A stretch of DNA of 64,000 bases from Adineta vaga. Its lineage: Eukaryota; Rotifera. Every line of letters starts with the position of its first letter. The stretch's first letter is position 1. Location of the stretch: the NCBI GenBank assembly GCA_021613535.1, contig CP075496.1, positions 6,200,001 to 6,264,000 of the forward strand. Reading direction: 5' to 3'. Below are positions 22,168-35,500 of this stretch, piece by piece. Position numbers and translations under genes: made by a program. The notes under the pieces were generated by a model. The model worked only from the letters and a program-made list of their open reading frames with translations, was not told the DNA's origin and did no database searches.

Positions 22168-25100
22168 ATGATTTGTTTTAGATGCTCCATGGTCAATTGG
22201 ATCAAATGCCTTTATCCGCGACAATCACGTTTTCGACGAACTATTATCTTACCGATCATTATTTTTATAATCACCACTCTTTTTCTTTATGTACTTGTTG
22301 AATACTATACTGTTATTACCGACCACAATGACACATCTTCGTCACTACCACTTGTTCTGAAAGTATGAAAGAAAAATCGATTTTTTTTCTCCTAAATTCA
22401 ATTTATTCTTTGTATTAGTCGAATTCATCGAATCTGACTTGTGTTTTACAAAAGGAAACATATAATTCAATTCGTATGGCTCCAAGTAATTATTGTAAAG
22501 AAAAACTACGAAATTTATCCTGTGAAATTCAAACAAATCCAAATTTTTATCCCGAATCATTACCACGATTCTGTCCTATTCACGGTAAACAATCAATTAA
22601 AGTTCTAAATAAACTACATCACTCAGTTTCAGATGGTCATTTTGGTGATATTATTGGTTGTGTTTCATTTGATGATAATTCAATAAATCAGACAAAGAAA
22701 AAACCATTTTTAGAAACAGACATTATATGCATCGATTATTGTTTGAAACGCAGTCTTCCATTTGCTGGTAAGATCTTTATAATTAAAAGATTTATCCGAT
22801 GACAACGTTTTTTGCTGTGGAACTATGAATTTTTTCGATTTTGTTTTTATAGAATACAATGCAATAACTTCTCAATGTATTTGTTCATTGAAGTTTCCTG
22901 ATCATGATCGTGTGGTTATACCAGATCGAAAATGTCCTGAAAATACTTTCAATTATGATACATTTGGTAAAAATGTGTCTACGCTTTATCGAACTGGTTT
23001 TCGCCATTTTGGAAATCGGTTAGAAAAACATCGTCGACCAGAAAATGATACTCCAACAGTGATTGTCTTTTTTCTAACGGTCGGTGGTCGAAAAAATCTT
23101 CGACAAATTCACCGTTTACTGCGTGCTATTTATTTAGATCAACATTATTATCTAATACATGTTGATAAAGTATGGTTCTTTTGAATGATCAAGATCTATC
23201 TCATTGAGTTTTGTTTTTAAATAGCGTGATGATTATTTGCATTATGAATTAGGAAAACTTTCGTTAAAATACTCAAATATTCGTCTAACTCGTAAACGTT
23301 ATCCAACGACATGGGGTTCGTCAACATTATTAGATGCTCATTTATCAGCTTTCAAAGATATATTCGAAGAATTCAAATGGAATTTTTCCTTCATAATTAA
23401 TTTAAGTGAAAGCGATTTTCCACTAAAGTAAGATGAATTACATTTCTGTAGAGAAAGTGAATTGTTACATGATATTTTATAGATCAATTCGAGTTTTAAC
23501 CAATGTTCTTTCAGTCTATACGCCCTACAATTTCTTAGGTCCGCACGGTCGACAACCATTTGAGTATGTACTTTTATTTGATTACTTTCGTACTATTATA
23601 TCTTCTCAATATTAATTTTAAGCTTCATCCAATCTCAGGGAATTTTTCATACATTCTATCAATGTGAAAATTTCATGTATCGACTTGATCATAGACCTTT
23701 AATCAAAAGTAATGTAGATTTACGTGATAAAAAAATAGTATTAATGAAAATAAATTTAGAAATTATCTATGATGGTGGATCAGATTGGTATGTACTAAAT
23801 CGTGAATTTGTTCATTATGTAACGTATGGTAATGATGAATTAATCAATGGTATTCGACATCTTTCCAATTATTCTTTACTTTCCTGTGAAGTTTGTCTTG
23901 ATTCAAAGAGATAAATAAGAAAATACTTGTTCCATATTTAGATGTTCTTCCATACTGTATTAACTAATAGTATTTATTGTGATACATATATTCGGAATAA
24001 TCTACGATTTGTCAATTGGGATCGAAAACGAGGGTGTAAATGTCAACATAAAAACGTTGTTGATTGGTGTGGTTGTTCGCCGGTTATTTTTAAAATGGTT
24101 GATAAACTTCGTTTTAATGTAAGATAATCAATAATAGATTGTTCTTGTTTTGAATATCTGTGTTTCTTCTTGTATTTAGCAAACAATTACTACTCCAATT
24201 TTTTTCGCACGAAAATTTGATCCAACTATCGATGAAACAATTATTGATTGGCTTGATGCAAAAGTTACAAGACAAAATATTTCTAACGGTAAATTTACTG
24301 AATAATTCATGAAAATGACATTTGTGGATCTTCTAGGTGCAGCCTATTTACAAAATATTTATCATTCATTCGATGGCATCGAGAAATTTAGTTATAGATT
24401 AGAATTATTCGATTTATTTGCACGTTCTAAACTCAACGAATATCAATCAAATCATTTTAAATTAGAACAAATTCATAATGTATTTCGATCAAGCATATTT
24501 CAAGGTTATTCATTACAATATAAATCAAGTCTGGGAGAACAAATTGAATTATTTGTCAAATTAAATTCATTAGTTGCTAAACGTTCTGATGCAGTGAAAT
24601 CATTTGATGTAAGTTATTGTGCTATTGAGATTAAATAATAGATGAATGAACGTTTTTTTTTAGGTTGGATTACAAATAGATATCAAAGAAATGGTTATAA
24701 CAGAACGTAGTCGAACATTTTTTGAACCAGAAGAAATCAAAGTAATCATTGAATGGCAAACGGTCAGAAGAAACGATACAGCATTACTTATCAAAAGTCC
24801 TGATGGTAAGATTTCTCTAATTACTAAAAGAAAAGTGTGTGGGCATTTTTTTTTTCATTAAATTTTCTAGATATTGTTGTTTATCGACTAAAACTTAATT
24901 CATCAAAGACACTCTTTGTCGTTGATATTGCATTTGCAGCAATCTCCATACCAGATATGAGAGGCGTTTGGGAAATATCGATTGTGGACATAAATACTGA
25001 AGATGTGCTGGCTTTATCGGACTTTCTAGTATTATCATCTGATAATGAACCATCGGCAACTACTAAAAATCTCAAAGTTCTAGACACATTTTGGTCTCTA

Positions 25101-25235
25101 TCAAATATGTGTTCAACAATGATGAACTCATCATTATCTAATAATTTATTACATGAAACAACTCCAATTATTCATGACTGTTTTCAACAAACATGGAGTG
25201 TTTTCTTTTTTGATAGTAAAACTAATTGGGAATAG
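22168..25235 (+). CDS. XYLT: Protein O-xylosyltransferase (glycosyltransferase family 14)
   Basis: Eleven exons: 22168..22362, 22419..22767, 22853..23169, 23225..23427, 23483..23563, 23623..23890, 23942..24118, 24180..24288, 24337..24608, 24664..24805, 24871..25235; phases agree, 825 aa (vertebrate XYLT2 about 865). It transfers xylose from UDP-xylose to Ser of proteoglycan cores, the first step of the glycosaminoglycan linker, in the Golgi. Type II topology: basic N-terminus and one helix at about residues 26-46. The catalytic GT14 domain starts [20 protein letters not shown] and includes [22 protein letters not shown] and [14 protein letters not shown]. Then come FFHTVLTNS and the diagnostic [17 protein letters not shown], and the Xylo_C region. 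ATG 22189 is a possible alternative start, because an acceptor-like TTTTAG lies between the two ATGs. Confidence 0.93.
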
Positions 25236-26336
25236 TTTTTTTGTTGTTGTTGTTTGTATTAATATCGAAATAAATTCAAATAGACATATTATTTGTGTGA
25301 ATAAATTGAATATGAGAATTTATATCTTTGCATGGAACAATTTCTGACATTGAGTAAGAAAAGGAAGTCAGATAATGAGTTTTTTCTTCTTCTTGTGATC
25401 TGTTATGTAAGAAGAATGTGTAAAATGAAAGATATAGTAATCAATAGAAAATATTGCATGAATTTAGTTTTAATTACAATAAAATTTGAGTGGCTGACCG
25501 GATACAATATCAATGTAATAAGATCTATCGAAAAAAAAGCCATACCGGATTTAATTTTCTAGTTAAAATCATCCTTTACCTTAAAGAATGTATTCTTTCA
25601 CATCAATGAATCATTCAACATCGCACAATTCTAGACATGATTCTTATTCTTTAATACATTTTCGTACATAGTATTCGTTATTGTTGTTTTTCTTCTTGGC
25701 ATTCTTAAAATTGTTCAGCACGATTATCTATAACACACTCATCATTTATTCCGACCTTAATGTCGTATCGTTGGTATGTTTTGTCATTTTTCTCGTTTTA
25801 TTCGTAGAATGTTTATATTTGAACGAATCAATGTTTACTAATGACGTAAAGCTTGTGAGATCAACAAATGACATTGTCTTCGAAAAGTAAAAGCAAAACG
25901 TTAGAACGTCAAAAGTGAGATTACAGATCGATAAAAAAAAGCGAAAAGGATTAAGATTAAATTGATTCAATCGAACGAACTAGCATTAAAGCACGTTTAG
26001 GAAGATGAGAACAACCATTCAACAATCAATTGATTGTCACACAATTGTTTAACGCCTTGATATTGTTTTTTTATATTATATTGTGTAGATACAAATTACC
26101 TATGTACTAGTTTATCAAGGAAAAGAGAGAGAGAGAGAGATAGAGAAAAAGAAGGTGAGCTAGACGCGTTAACATTATTATATGTCTCGTCTTTGAACAT
26201 GTTTATTCGGTTTGATTCAACATCATTTATTATAATTGTTGTATTTAAATATATTCAATATTATCGATTAACTGACAAGAGCGAAGCAAAGAAAAATTCA
26301 TCGATTGTTGTCATTATTATTATTATTAATACGAAT
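25236..26336. other. Intergenic spacer
   Basis: 3' flank of XYLT and 5' region of the next gene. (GA)n lies near 26126-26142. Short frames present are low-complexity and unsupported. The first exon of the next gene is open back to 26199, so its start may lie further upstream. Confidence 0.45.
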
Positions 26337-29300
26337 ATGTGGTGGATTTCACGTTGTATAAGTATTGATTCCTTAAATTCATGTTTTCAACAACAAAAAC
26401 ATAGGACGAGTTATGATTTTTGTTTCTGTAAAGAAGGATCAAGTATTTTTGAAAAAAGGTGAGATTTTCATCCATTTTGCATGGGAATATCATTAGGATA
26501 TGCTAAAAATAGTAGAATTATCATCTCATTATTTTTTTGCAGTCAATAGCTGTGATCATCTATGCTTTTTCCCTCTCCGTCACTCACAGAAGATAAACTA
26601 AACAATACCTTCTAACATCATATATTATTAATGCGAATAGTCATTTTTCAGTTACACTAGTAACCAAAGTCATTCAATAGCGTTTAACTTGTGTAATCGT
26701 TTAGGGCTGATGTTGATGATAATGATAATTATGATTTATTACCGAAAAAACCAACACGTCATTCTCATCGCCATCACCATCATCCACAACAACATCATAA
26801 TCGTCGGCGAATTCCAAAGCGTTATAGTGATATTGTTGGTCCATCAACCGTAAAGATACTTATTCAACGAAAAGAATCAGTTATTCGAGAAAAAAAAACA
26901 ATCAATTCCTCAACTCATCCGCATTGTTCTTCAACAAAGATTGCACGTCATAATTCACTTAAACCTATTACTGGAACTGTCTATAATTGTGATTCAAATC
27001 GACAGATATCTCGTGATAATAATATTCAGAATTCTGTTAAATATAATGATTTGCTTGCACATCGAATGCAAGCAGCTATGAGTACAGAATTAATGCATTC
27101 ACTCGATCGAAATTTTGTTTTTGGCAATAGAAAACAAGCATCCAATCATTTACATAAGACTCGTTCACATTCATTTAATATTTGCGCATCTTGGAATAAA
27201 AAATCTGAATTAAATACTTATCAACATTTGATTCCAAGAGTTCAAACTACACAGTTCCAAAAACAAGATCTTCGTTCAAAAGAACCAACACCGGATTACG
27301 ATGAAAGCAATGATGATATTTTTATTCGAACAATTGGAAATAAGAATGACATCGAAAATGAAGAAGAACCCATAGCTGATTATGATGATTCAAAATCAAA
27401 TCTTGAATATGATATCGATGGTAAATCATTTACACATTCTGAACTTGGTGTCTCATCATCATTCATTATACGACAAGCATCTTCGACGCAAATGAATATT
27501 ACTGATGAGCACATACCAACATCACCATCATTCATTGATTTGTCTAGTGATCAAAAGAAATCTACATTTCGTTGTCGAACAATTGCTGAAAATTTATCAT
27601 CAAATCCTCAACTTATTTTCAAAGGTAAAGAAGAAAAACCTCCATCAGGTAATCTACAAACTGTTTCGCAATTGCCATCAAAACCACATTATTTTCAAGT
27701 ATCAAAAGATAATAAATTACGAAAAACTTCTCAATCTCTATCACGTTCATCATATAGTTCCCTGACACAAATCAATGATCATGATACTGAAATAACAAAT
27801 ATCTATCCAAAGCCATTGATAACAGATGAACAAATTCAAGATTGTTTATCGTCATCATCACCAGCGACATCAACTGTTCATGAAAATGAATATCAACAAC
27901 GTTCATCATCATCAAAAATCTATAATGATTATAAAAAACGAGCTTCTCTTACAAGTATACCAACAAATACTATGGCTAGTCATTCTATAATCATACATCC
28001 AATGCATACACGGATTGGATTACGTTCATCAACATCATCATCATCAACAAATGAAAAATTAACAGACATGACTTTATCAAGCAAACAAATGAACGTGTGT
28101 GTCATTAATCAACTAAATGAACATTTATCAACACGTTTCCGTAAGCAACAGCAATCATGTTCAAATCATACCGATCATCTTACTTACGATCCTCCACCTG
28201 AACATATGTCGGAGATTAATAATACTAATCATATTCAGTCAACTGTTTCTGATCAACCAAATGAAATACCCGTTGTCAAAACAGAATGTTCAAATTCAAT
28301 ACCACTACCACCACCACCACCACCGTATGTAAAACAAAATTTTATTTAGAAGTATAGATCTATAATTAATATCTTTTACTTTTGTAAGTTTGATCATATC
28401 TATTATTTCTACGGAAGGATCATACATTTATTCGGATTAAACAAATTTTTTTTCCATTCTAAGCTGATTTCTTTCTATTATTAATGTCAGTTATCCTCCT
28501 GATCGAAATCTTCAAAAACATCTCTAATTAGCAATTATAATTGTGAAGAGAATAAAACCAAATTCTCATCGTCTAATTAAATATAATTCATTTTCTAAAT
28601 TTAATTATCAAATTATGACATAGTTTTGTATGTCAATTCCCTAGATATATTCACATCTGTGTCGATGTCATTCTCATACATACATTTAATTATTATTCGT
28701 TGTATTTATTTCGAAATAATTCACTCTTTTCTTTCATTATATTGACTAATTAGATTACCTGTGGGTGGTTTTCGATCGATTAAACCATCGATGAATCGTT
28801 CATCTCAACCTCAACGAATATCGACGATGACATTCTCACGTGACGGAATTAATTCTGAAATACGTTGTAGTACAGGAACATCGACTATATCAAGTAATTT
28901 ATCCGATACACGAATATTATCTGAAGTAAGTGATGTGAAATAATAGAAGAAAGATTTGATTCAAAGAAATTGATTTAGTTACGAGAAAATCCATTATTTA
29001 CACGAGCAAAAAAACATCTTGACATTGAACCTGGTTCCAATGGTCGACGATCAGGTCGTCGATTGATTGGATCAACATCGAATTTAACTACTACTGAAAA
29101 AACAATAAATAATGAAACAATATCATATTTACGACTAGATAAATGTTTGAAGATGTCTCCAAGAAAACCTCTGAATGAACAACAACAATTAGAAACAATC
29201 ACTATACATCCTAATGAGCTTAATGGTCTTCTTGGTAAACGAACAAGATCTAGTAATAATATCAATGAAATCAAATCACGTTCATGTACAAAATCTTTGA

Positions 29301-29449
29301 TTTCAACGCCATGTCGACTTTCTGAACTAGAATTAATTTTTCAAGTAAAATCATCCGTTTTTCTTTCTTTTAATTTATTGATCGATTATTTTCTTCTTTT
29401 TCTTTCTATTCAGAAACGTGCACAAAGAAGCGAACAAAATCTGACGTGA
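26337..29449 (+). CDS. Large disordered Ser/His/Arg-rich protein, family not recognised
   Basis: Exons 26337..26458, 26705..28324, 28754..28925, 28979..29344, 29414..29449; phases agree, 771 aa. I chose the ATG giving MWWISRC; an upstream in-frame ATG at 26199 adds a hydrophobic stretch that could be a membrane anchor. The body is polar and low in hydrophobics. It has a His run (HRHHHHPQQHH), a basic RRRIPKRYSDI segment, acidic PDYDES and ADYDDS repeats, many Ser clusters and a Pro run (PLPPPPPP) at the end of exon 2. Exons 3-5 are Arg/Ser-rich. It resembles cytoskeletal or signalling scaffolds in composition only. No catalytic domain is visible. Confidence 0.6.
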
Positions 29450-29868
29450 CGCATTTCCTTGAAATATATGCATTGAGAGAAAAAAAACAGCAACAACAAA
29501 GAATAGATCAGCTCATTTGTTTTTGCACTATTATTCAAATGAAAATCAGCATAATGACAAAGATAAAAACATGCAAAATCTTACTGTTCTATCTTTTCAT
29601 ATCCATTATCAGTAAATCTTTCTGTTTTGTTCTTTTGTCAATAAATACAAATCTTCAATCTACGTATGTATATATATATATAACGTTTTCTCGCTTCACA
29701 GATCATTGTATATCATATACAGGCATAAACGCATACAGGGTGAAGAACAAAACGTATACATGTATAAGAAACAAATGGCACTCGGGCATTATGAAAAAAG
29801 AAAAATCTTGCTAAGGTACATAAAATGAAAGCAAAAAGAAGAGAAAAGAAAAGAAAAAAGAGATTTTA
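29450..29868. other. Convergent 3' flanks
   Basis: Spacer between the convergent ends of the disordered-protein gene (+) and the amine receptor (-). Purine-rich GAAAAG runs near 29835-29860. No gene. Confidence 0.5.
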
Positions 29869-32547
29869 TCAGACACATGTCACCCGGGATATGGCAACAT
29901 CGTGATAGGTACAATAATCAACAAGTGTATTATTCAGTGCTGCAGTTTTTGAAGAAGTCATCGCTGATAACTGTTTATCATTATCGGCATGTTCTTGAAT
30001 GGTTTTTAACCGACAACAATTTGTTAGAAACCAAAGACGAGATGAATGTTTTCTTTTATCTTGACTTTTAAGAACTTTCGTTTGTTTAGATTGAAGAGGA
30101 TGTAAAGTTTTATTGTGTACGTTGGTTAAAACCATTGCCGATGGTGATGATGAAATCATATGTTGTTTAGTTAAATTCGTTTGATTTATCGGATGATGGT
30201 TATGATCTGAACCCGATTCGTTATTTTCTTTGGAAACATTCGATTCAGGTGCACGACGATAACGTAATAAATGTAAATTATGATACGACATCATAAAATT
30301 ACGTATTCGAATTGGAAAACATCGACATAAATATTTAATAAAAGCTCGACGAAATTCACGTGAGGAATAAGCATAGATAATTGGATTGACACTAGAAAAA
30401 ACACAAATGTTTTATTACTGACTATTAATATTCTTATTTCTTTCTTTTCTTCTCCTTCTTTTCTTTCTCTTTCCTTTTTGCTCAATTTAATACCTTGAAT
30501 TGATATATCCAAACCAAGTAAACATTTGAAAGACAAGGTCGCTTCCAGTTAAAATCTTTTCCATTGCTGATAATGGCTTGTTTTCTTTAATGATCCTTTT
30601 TACAATAGCTGTTAATGGATTATAAACAAAAAATGGTAGCCAACATAGTACAAAAATTCCCATGACATAAGCTAATGTAATCGTAGCTTTTTGTTCTTTA
30701 GAAAATTTTGTTAAACGTTTACCAATTGATGTTGCTGTACCTACGGTTGTATTCGTTTTCGATGTACGTGCTGCATCATAAGTTGAGAGTGCATCTTGTG
30801 ATGGTATTTTTTTCGTATTCGAATTTATAATTGTTAATTGATGATTATCAGTTGTCATCGATGTTGACAAAGCATTTAATGTGGGCATCGAAAAACGGGA
30901 TAGAGAAGAATTCTGTTGATCACTTAGATATGCTCCACTAATTGACTTTTTAATTGGTATAGTAGATTTTGTTGCTGATAATGTTGAACGTTCATCTGAA
31001 TTTGATGCGCGACTAGCTTCATGAGGATTGAATGTTGATGATGATTCACGTGCTATTGATGGTATACCATGGTATTTACCACGATGAATACGTAAACAAA
31101 TATCTGGTTGTGCTACATCAGGTGTATCATCATCTTTCAAACCTTTTTTGTTCTTTTTAGTTGTTGGCGATGCAAGTTTAACACCGGTTCTGAATGCTTC
31201 TAATTGTTTAATTGCAGCCCGATAAATTCTTATATAAACAAAAATCATGACAAATAAAGGAATATAAAATGAAATTAACGATGAAAAGAGAACATAATAT
31301 ACATCATCAGAGAACAGACAAAGATTTTCTTTATATTGACGTGGATTAAGACGCCAATAAGCGATTGCAGGAAATGAGATTAAACCTAAAAATAAGCGAC
31401 GAATAAAAAAAACGTGTTCGTTATTATTTGTATTTTCCTTCCCTTTGATTTCGATTTTCTTACCCGAACATAGCCAAACAGCGACAAGTAGATAAGGCCA
31501 TCGTTTAACAAAAAATGTCTGATGATATGATATAGGATTTGTTATTGCTGAATATCGATCCAGAGCAATAACACAAAGATCAAGTATTGATGCCGTACTT
31601 GCACATACATCAATCGAATGCCATAGATCACAACAGGTATTACCAAATAGCCAATACTCGTCAAATATAACTTGTACAATAGCAAATGGTATAACAATCA
31701 ATCCAACAATTAAATCAGCACAGGCTAATGATGCCATATAATAATAAGTTGCTAGAAAATAACGAAACTATGCTGATATCAAGTAGATATGTCTTTTTAT
31801 TTCTCAATATTTATAAAAAAAAATATTTAGTTCAAAAGATTTTAATGACATATGAAATTCGTTTTTTTTCGTCATACATTTCTAGCAGCTGTTTGTGTAT
31901 ATGAAAAATTAAATTAACACTATGAGAGAAATAATTTTGTTTGTAAATTAATAATAGAATATTTAAAAAAAAAGAATCGAATGTTTTCTTCAGAGAACAA
32001 GAAAGATATCATAATTAATATATAAATGTAATGAAATGTCTTAAGAGATTTCCAGTGAGCAGTTTTTTATTTATAAAAAACCAATGTATTGTAATCATAA
32101 AAAAAAAGACGACAATACGCATGATTCTTTTTCTAGTCTACATATATAAATTTCTCATTTCTTTTGAATTAATTAAATAGAGTATAGAAAACACACACAA
32201 ATTGCCTTTTTTTCTCATGATTTTTTTAAGCTTCTTATATATGGACGATATAAATATATGTATGATGGTTTTATTTTAATTGACATACCTGATTTAAGAT
32301 AACGTTCTTGAACAATAGCATATATAACAAGACCATTACCAAAAACAGTTATAAAACAAAATAAACTCAAAAAAATACCCAATGTTAAATTCGTTAATTG
32401 AGCATTTTCTTTCGTTGTATGTAGAGACGTATTTTCATTCGTTGAATTCAATTGATGATATTGATTTGACTGAATAATTGTATTGATTGTTGAACTAGTT
32501 GAACTAAGGAAGAGGTCATGAATGATTAACTTGGTGGAAAATTGCAT
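29869..32547 (-). CDS. Biogenic-amine GPCR, alpha1-adrenergic/octopamine-like
   Basis: Four exons: 32547..32289, 31751..31464, 31385..30494, 30391..29869; phases agree, 653 aa. All seven helices of a class A receptor can be placed. Seen: TM1 GNGLVIYAIV, TM2 LACADLIVG, the aminergic TM3 Asp in WHSIDVCASTAS, DRYSAITNP, TM5 serines in VLFSSLISFYIP, TM6 FVLCWLPFF and TM7 NPIIYAY. The third loop is very long (about 180 residues, Ser/Thr-rich). Its CLRIHRGKYHG segment and the FSKEQKA start of TM6 resemble alpha1-adrenergic receptors, which suggests Gq coupling; this is an inference. Ligand may be octopamine, noradrenaline or another amine. Intron 1 is about 540 bp. The N-terminus has Asn sequons. 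A long His/Ser-rich C-tail ends the protein. Confidence 0.9.
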
Positions 32548-35500
32548 TGGATTTTTGACACAAATTGAATTGATAAAGATAATAATGACAACAAGAAGAA
32601 TGAATAAACAAGACTATTAAACATTGAACAGCATTCGTCATATTATGCGTTTTTCATTTGAATCATCTTGAAAATTAGCTAAATGATCTAGAAATACACA
32701 TAGTGTAAAAAGAAAACGCGAGTTAATCGAGATAGCTAATGATCAAACATTTTACAAATAAGAAAAGGTTAATGCTGCTGACATAGATAGAGATGCAGCT
32801 CGATGGTAATAATAACAACATACAAGTAAGCAAACTCGAATGCCATACTGTCATTGATCACAGTATGTGATGAGATACCAATGTAATCGGCAGAATAACA
32901 CATGCAAAAAATTGCCTCAAGTGAATGTTTACTGGATAGTGTCAATCATTAGTCTCGGCTCTTCTCTTCACATCCGGTAAAACTAACTGGGATAATTAAG
33001 TAGAACTAAATAGAGAAAAACTAAATTAGCACCTGAATTTACTTTTCTACAAATAAATAGTAGGTATTCCGTCATTTTGAAGCTTGTTTCTTCGTAGATG
33101 AGTGCATAAGTATGTTTTTTTTAAATGGATCTTAATTGAGTCTGCGTGTTCTTCTCAGAAGGGGTTGTTTTCTATTCTCTAATCGAGTGCACAGTGAAAG
33201 AAGAAAGAAAGCGAACAAGAAGGAGAGAGAGAGAGAGAGGGAGACGAGAGTATATACCAAATGTGTTATGTGGTATTTGTCGATCGATTTCGAGTAGAGA
33301 AAGATAAGAGAAGATTCAGGGAAGCGTTTCAATATTCCAATGATCTGCAAGATAAGAAAAGAAGAATAAAAAAAGATGATTGAACACGCCTAGTTTCATT
33401 CCAATAGATAATCAAGTGTTGTTTGCTAGTTGCCACTTCTTTTTCTTTTTGTTTTTATGTATTTTCTTTGTCTCCAGGCATTTTTTCTTTCTTTCTAACT
33501 ACACATTCATACTGACTATTTTGTTATTACTTACGTATAAATATAAATATATATATATATATATGTATTGAAAATTATATTATCTCTCCTGAACTAAGTA
33601 TTTCTATACTAGATAATAGAAATAACTTATCGAATCTATAGCAATAATAGAAGAGAAACGAAATTCAATTGTTACATTGAATAATATAATAATAAGACAA
33701 CTCTAGAAGTATATTGTTTGTCGTCCCCTGGCCTTTTCCACTTTTGGTAGAATATATGATGTAGGGAGAGAAAGATAGTTATCAAAAAATTGATGATTGA
33801 GGAAAACAACAAAAAATACCTGATCTACTTGTACTTAATATTTTCTTAGACTGTCAAAGTTTAAGTCAAGTTATTTGACGCTTTTTCTCTTATTATTGTC
33901 AATCTATTTAATATAATCGTATTTCCGTTAGACTAGATTAAATGTAAATATCGCGAAAATGACTATCATCTTCAATGTTGTGTATATGTGACAGAAAAAA
34001 AAACGCACTAAGTCAATAATTCTTCTAATACGATGCTTTGATTTCATCCGTCGTTTTTAGACTTGATCATGATACGAACGACAATCGAGACTAGTAATGG
34101 TCTATCAACATTTGCTATTAAATGCTCTTCCTCTCTATCTCTTTTTCATGTGACACATGTGGTATCAATAGTATATACTCAAGGTCAACCTCATGACTCG
34201 TTGTTTGGATTTAATACAAACACGATTCCATCCGGCTCAGTATTCCTACAATAAACTTATGCATGGAAATATTTTCCTTATATATGTATATCTCCACCCT
34301 CTAGTCATAACAAGATCGATTGCATACAGCATCGAATGATTGTCCAAATGATGATGATGATGATGATGATGATTGTTTTCTGCTGCCGCTGCTGATGCCA
34401 TCACTTCTTTTTTTCGTTGTCATCTATGGATAGTGTACCCGTATTGATCGCGAATACTCATCTTTAGAAGAAGAAGAGGAAAAAAAATCTTTTTTTTTAA
34501 TGTCAACTCAAAACATAGAATCTAGCTCTCTATCGATTCGATACTCAATATTAATTAATAGGACATATATTATCATAAAAAATACGAAAGTCATTTCTCT
34601 ATCTCGTAACGAAAGACATTGCAAATAAAAGAAGAAAACAAAAGTATATTACTCTTATTTGACTTCTATGATTAATCTATTATATTGAAACTGAATCTAT
34701 TCAGAAAAAAAACAAACAGATTAAATAACGAATAATTTGATTTTTGAATTATACCTTTCCATGTAGTCTAGATCGATACATGTTTGTATATCTATCATCT
34801 GTAGTATGTCTAATGGTAGATTTTGAAATTAGTCTAATATCAATAAAAATTGCATTAAAATGAACAACAAGCGGATTACTTAAACGACCAGAAATAAAAG
34901 TGTAGAGAAAAAATACAAGATAAAGAAAACGAAGAAGCAGAACAGAAGCCAAAGAAACGAAGGGACTTTCTTTTATTCTTTCTCTTTCTTAGTAAATGAC
35001 ATTCAGGACGACAAACTACTCTATTTTGTTCTTTCAATATCTTATCGAGAATCTTATATGTCACTGCTTGACTAAACAAATAACCTAGTTTTAACTTGTA
35101 ACTTCCATCTAAATCAAAAAAGAAACAACCAACCAAGCAGAAGAATAGCAGATATTTCCATACATACCAAAGGTATACCATGCGACATCCATTAATTAAT
35201 TTCATAGACCAATTTTAACTACTTGAACGAATGTCTGGGTGACACACGCTCATCACTTGTCGTTCTCTTTCTCATTCTCAAACAGAAAATGAGCAAATGC
35301 ATGCATTTCCGTATATATAAAGAAGCTTTTGCTATCTATTGATCGTTTCGGAACGAATAAATACTTTTGCATATAACAATGACAATTAGATGTGTATTCA
35401 CCATAGACTATTTGTCAACAATCCGATAAAAAGAAAAGCAATCGGCACTAGTCGATTGCACTTGATAATTGATGTAAAATTCTTTGTTCGATGATATAAA

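Noticed and set aside
33210-33250. GA/CT tract as a possible promoter element
   Set aside because: A plain microsatellite; similar tracts occur across the window without relation to gene starts.
34749-35205. Overlapping minus frames in the gene desert
   Set aside because: Phe/Leu/Lys-rich low-complexity translation, no splice-linked continuation and no family resemblance.
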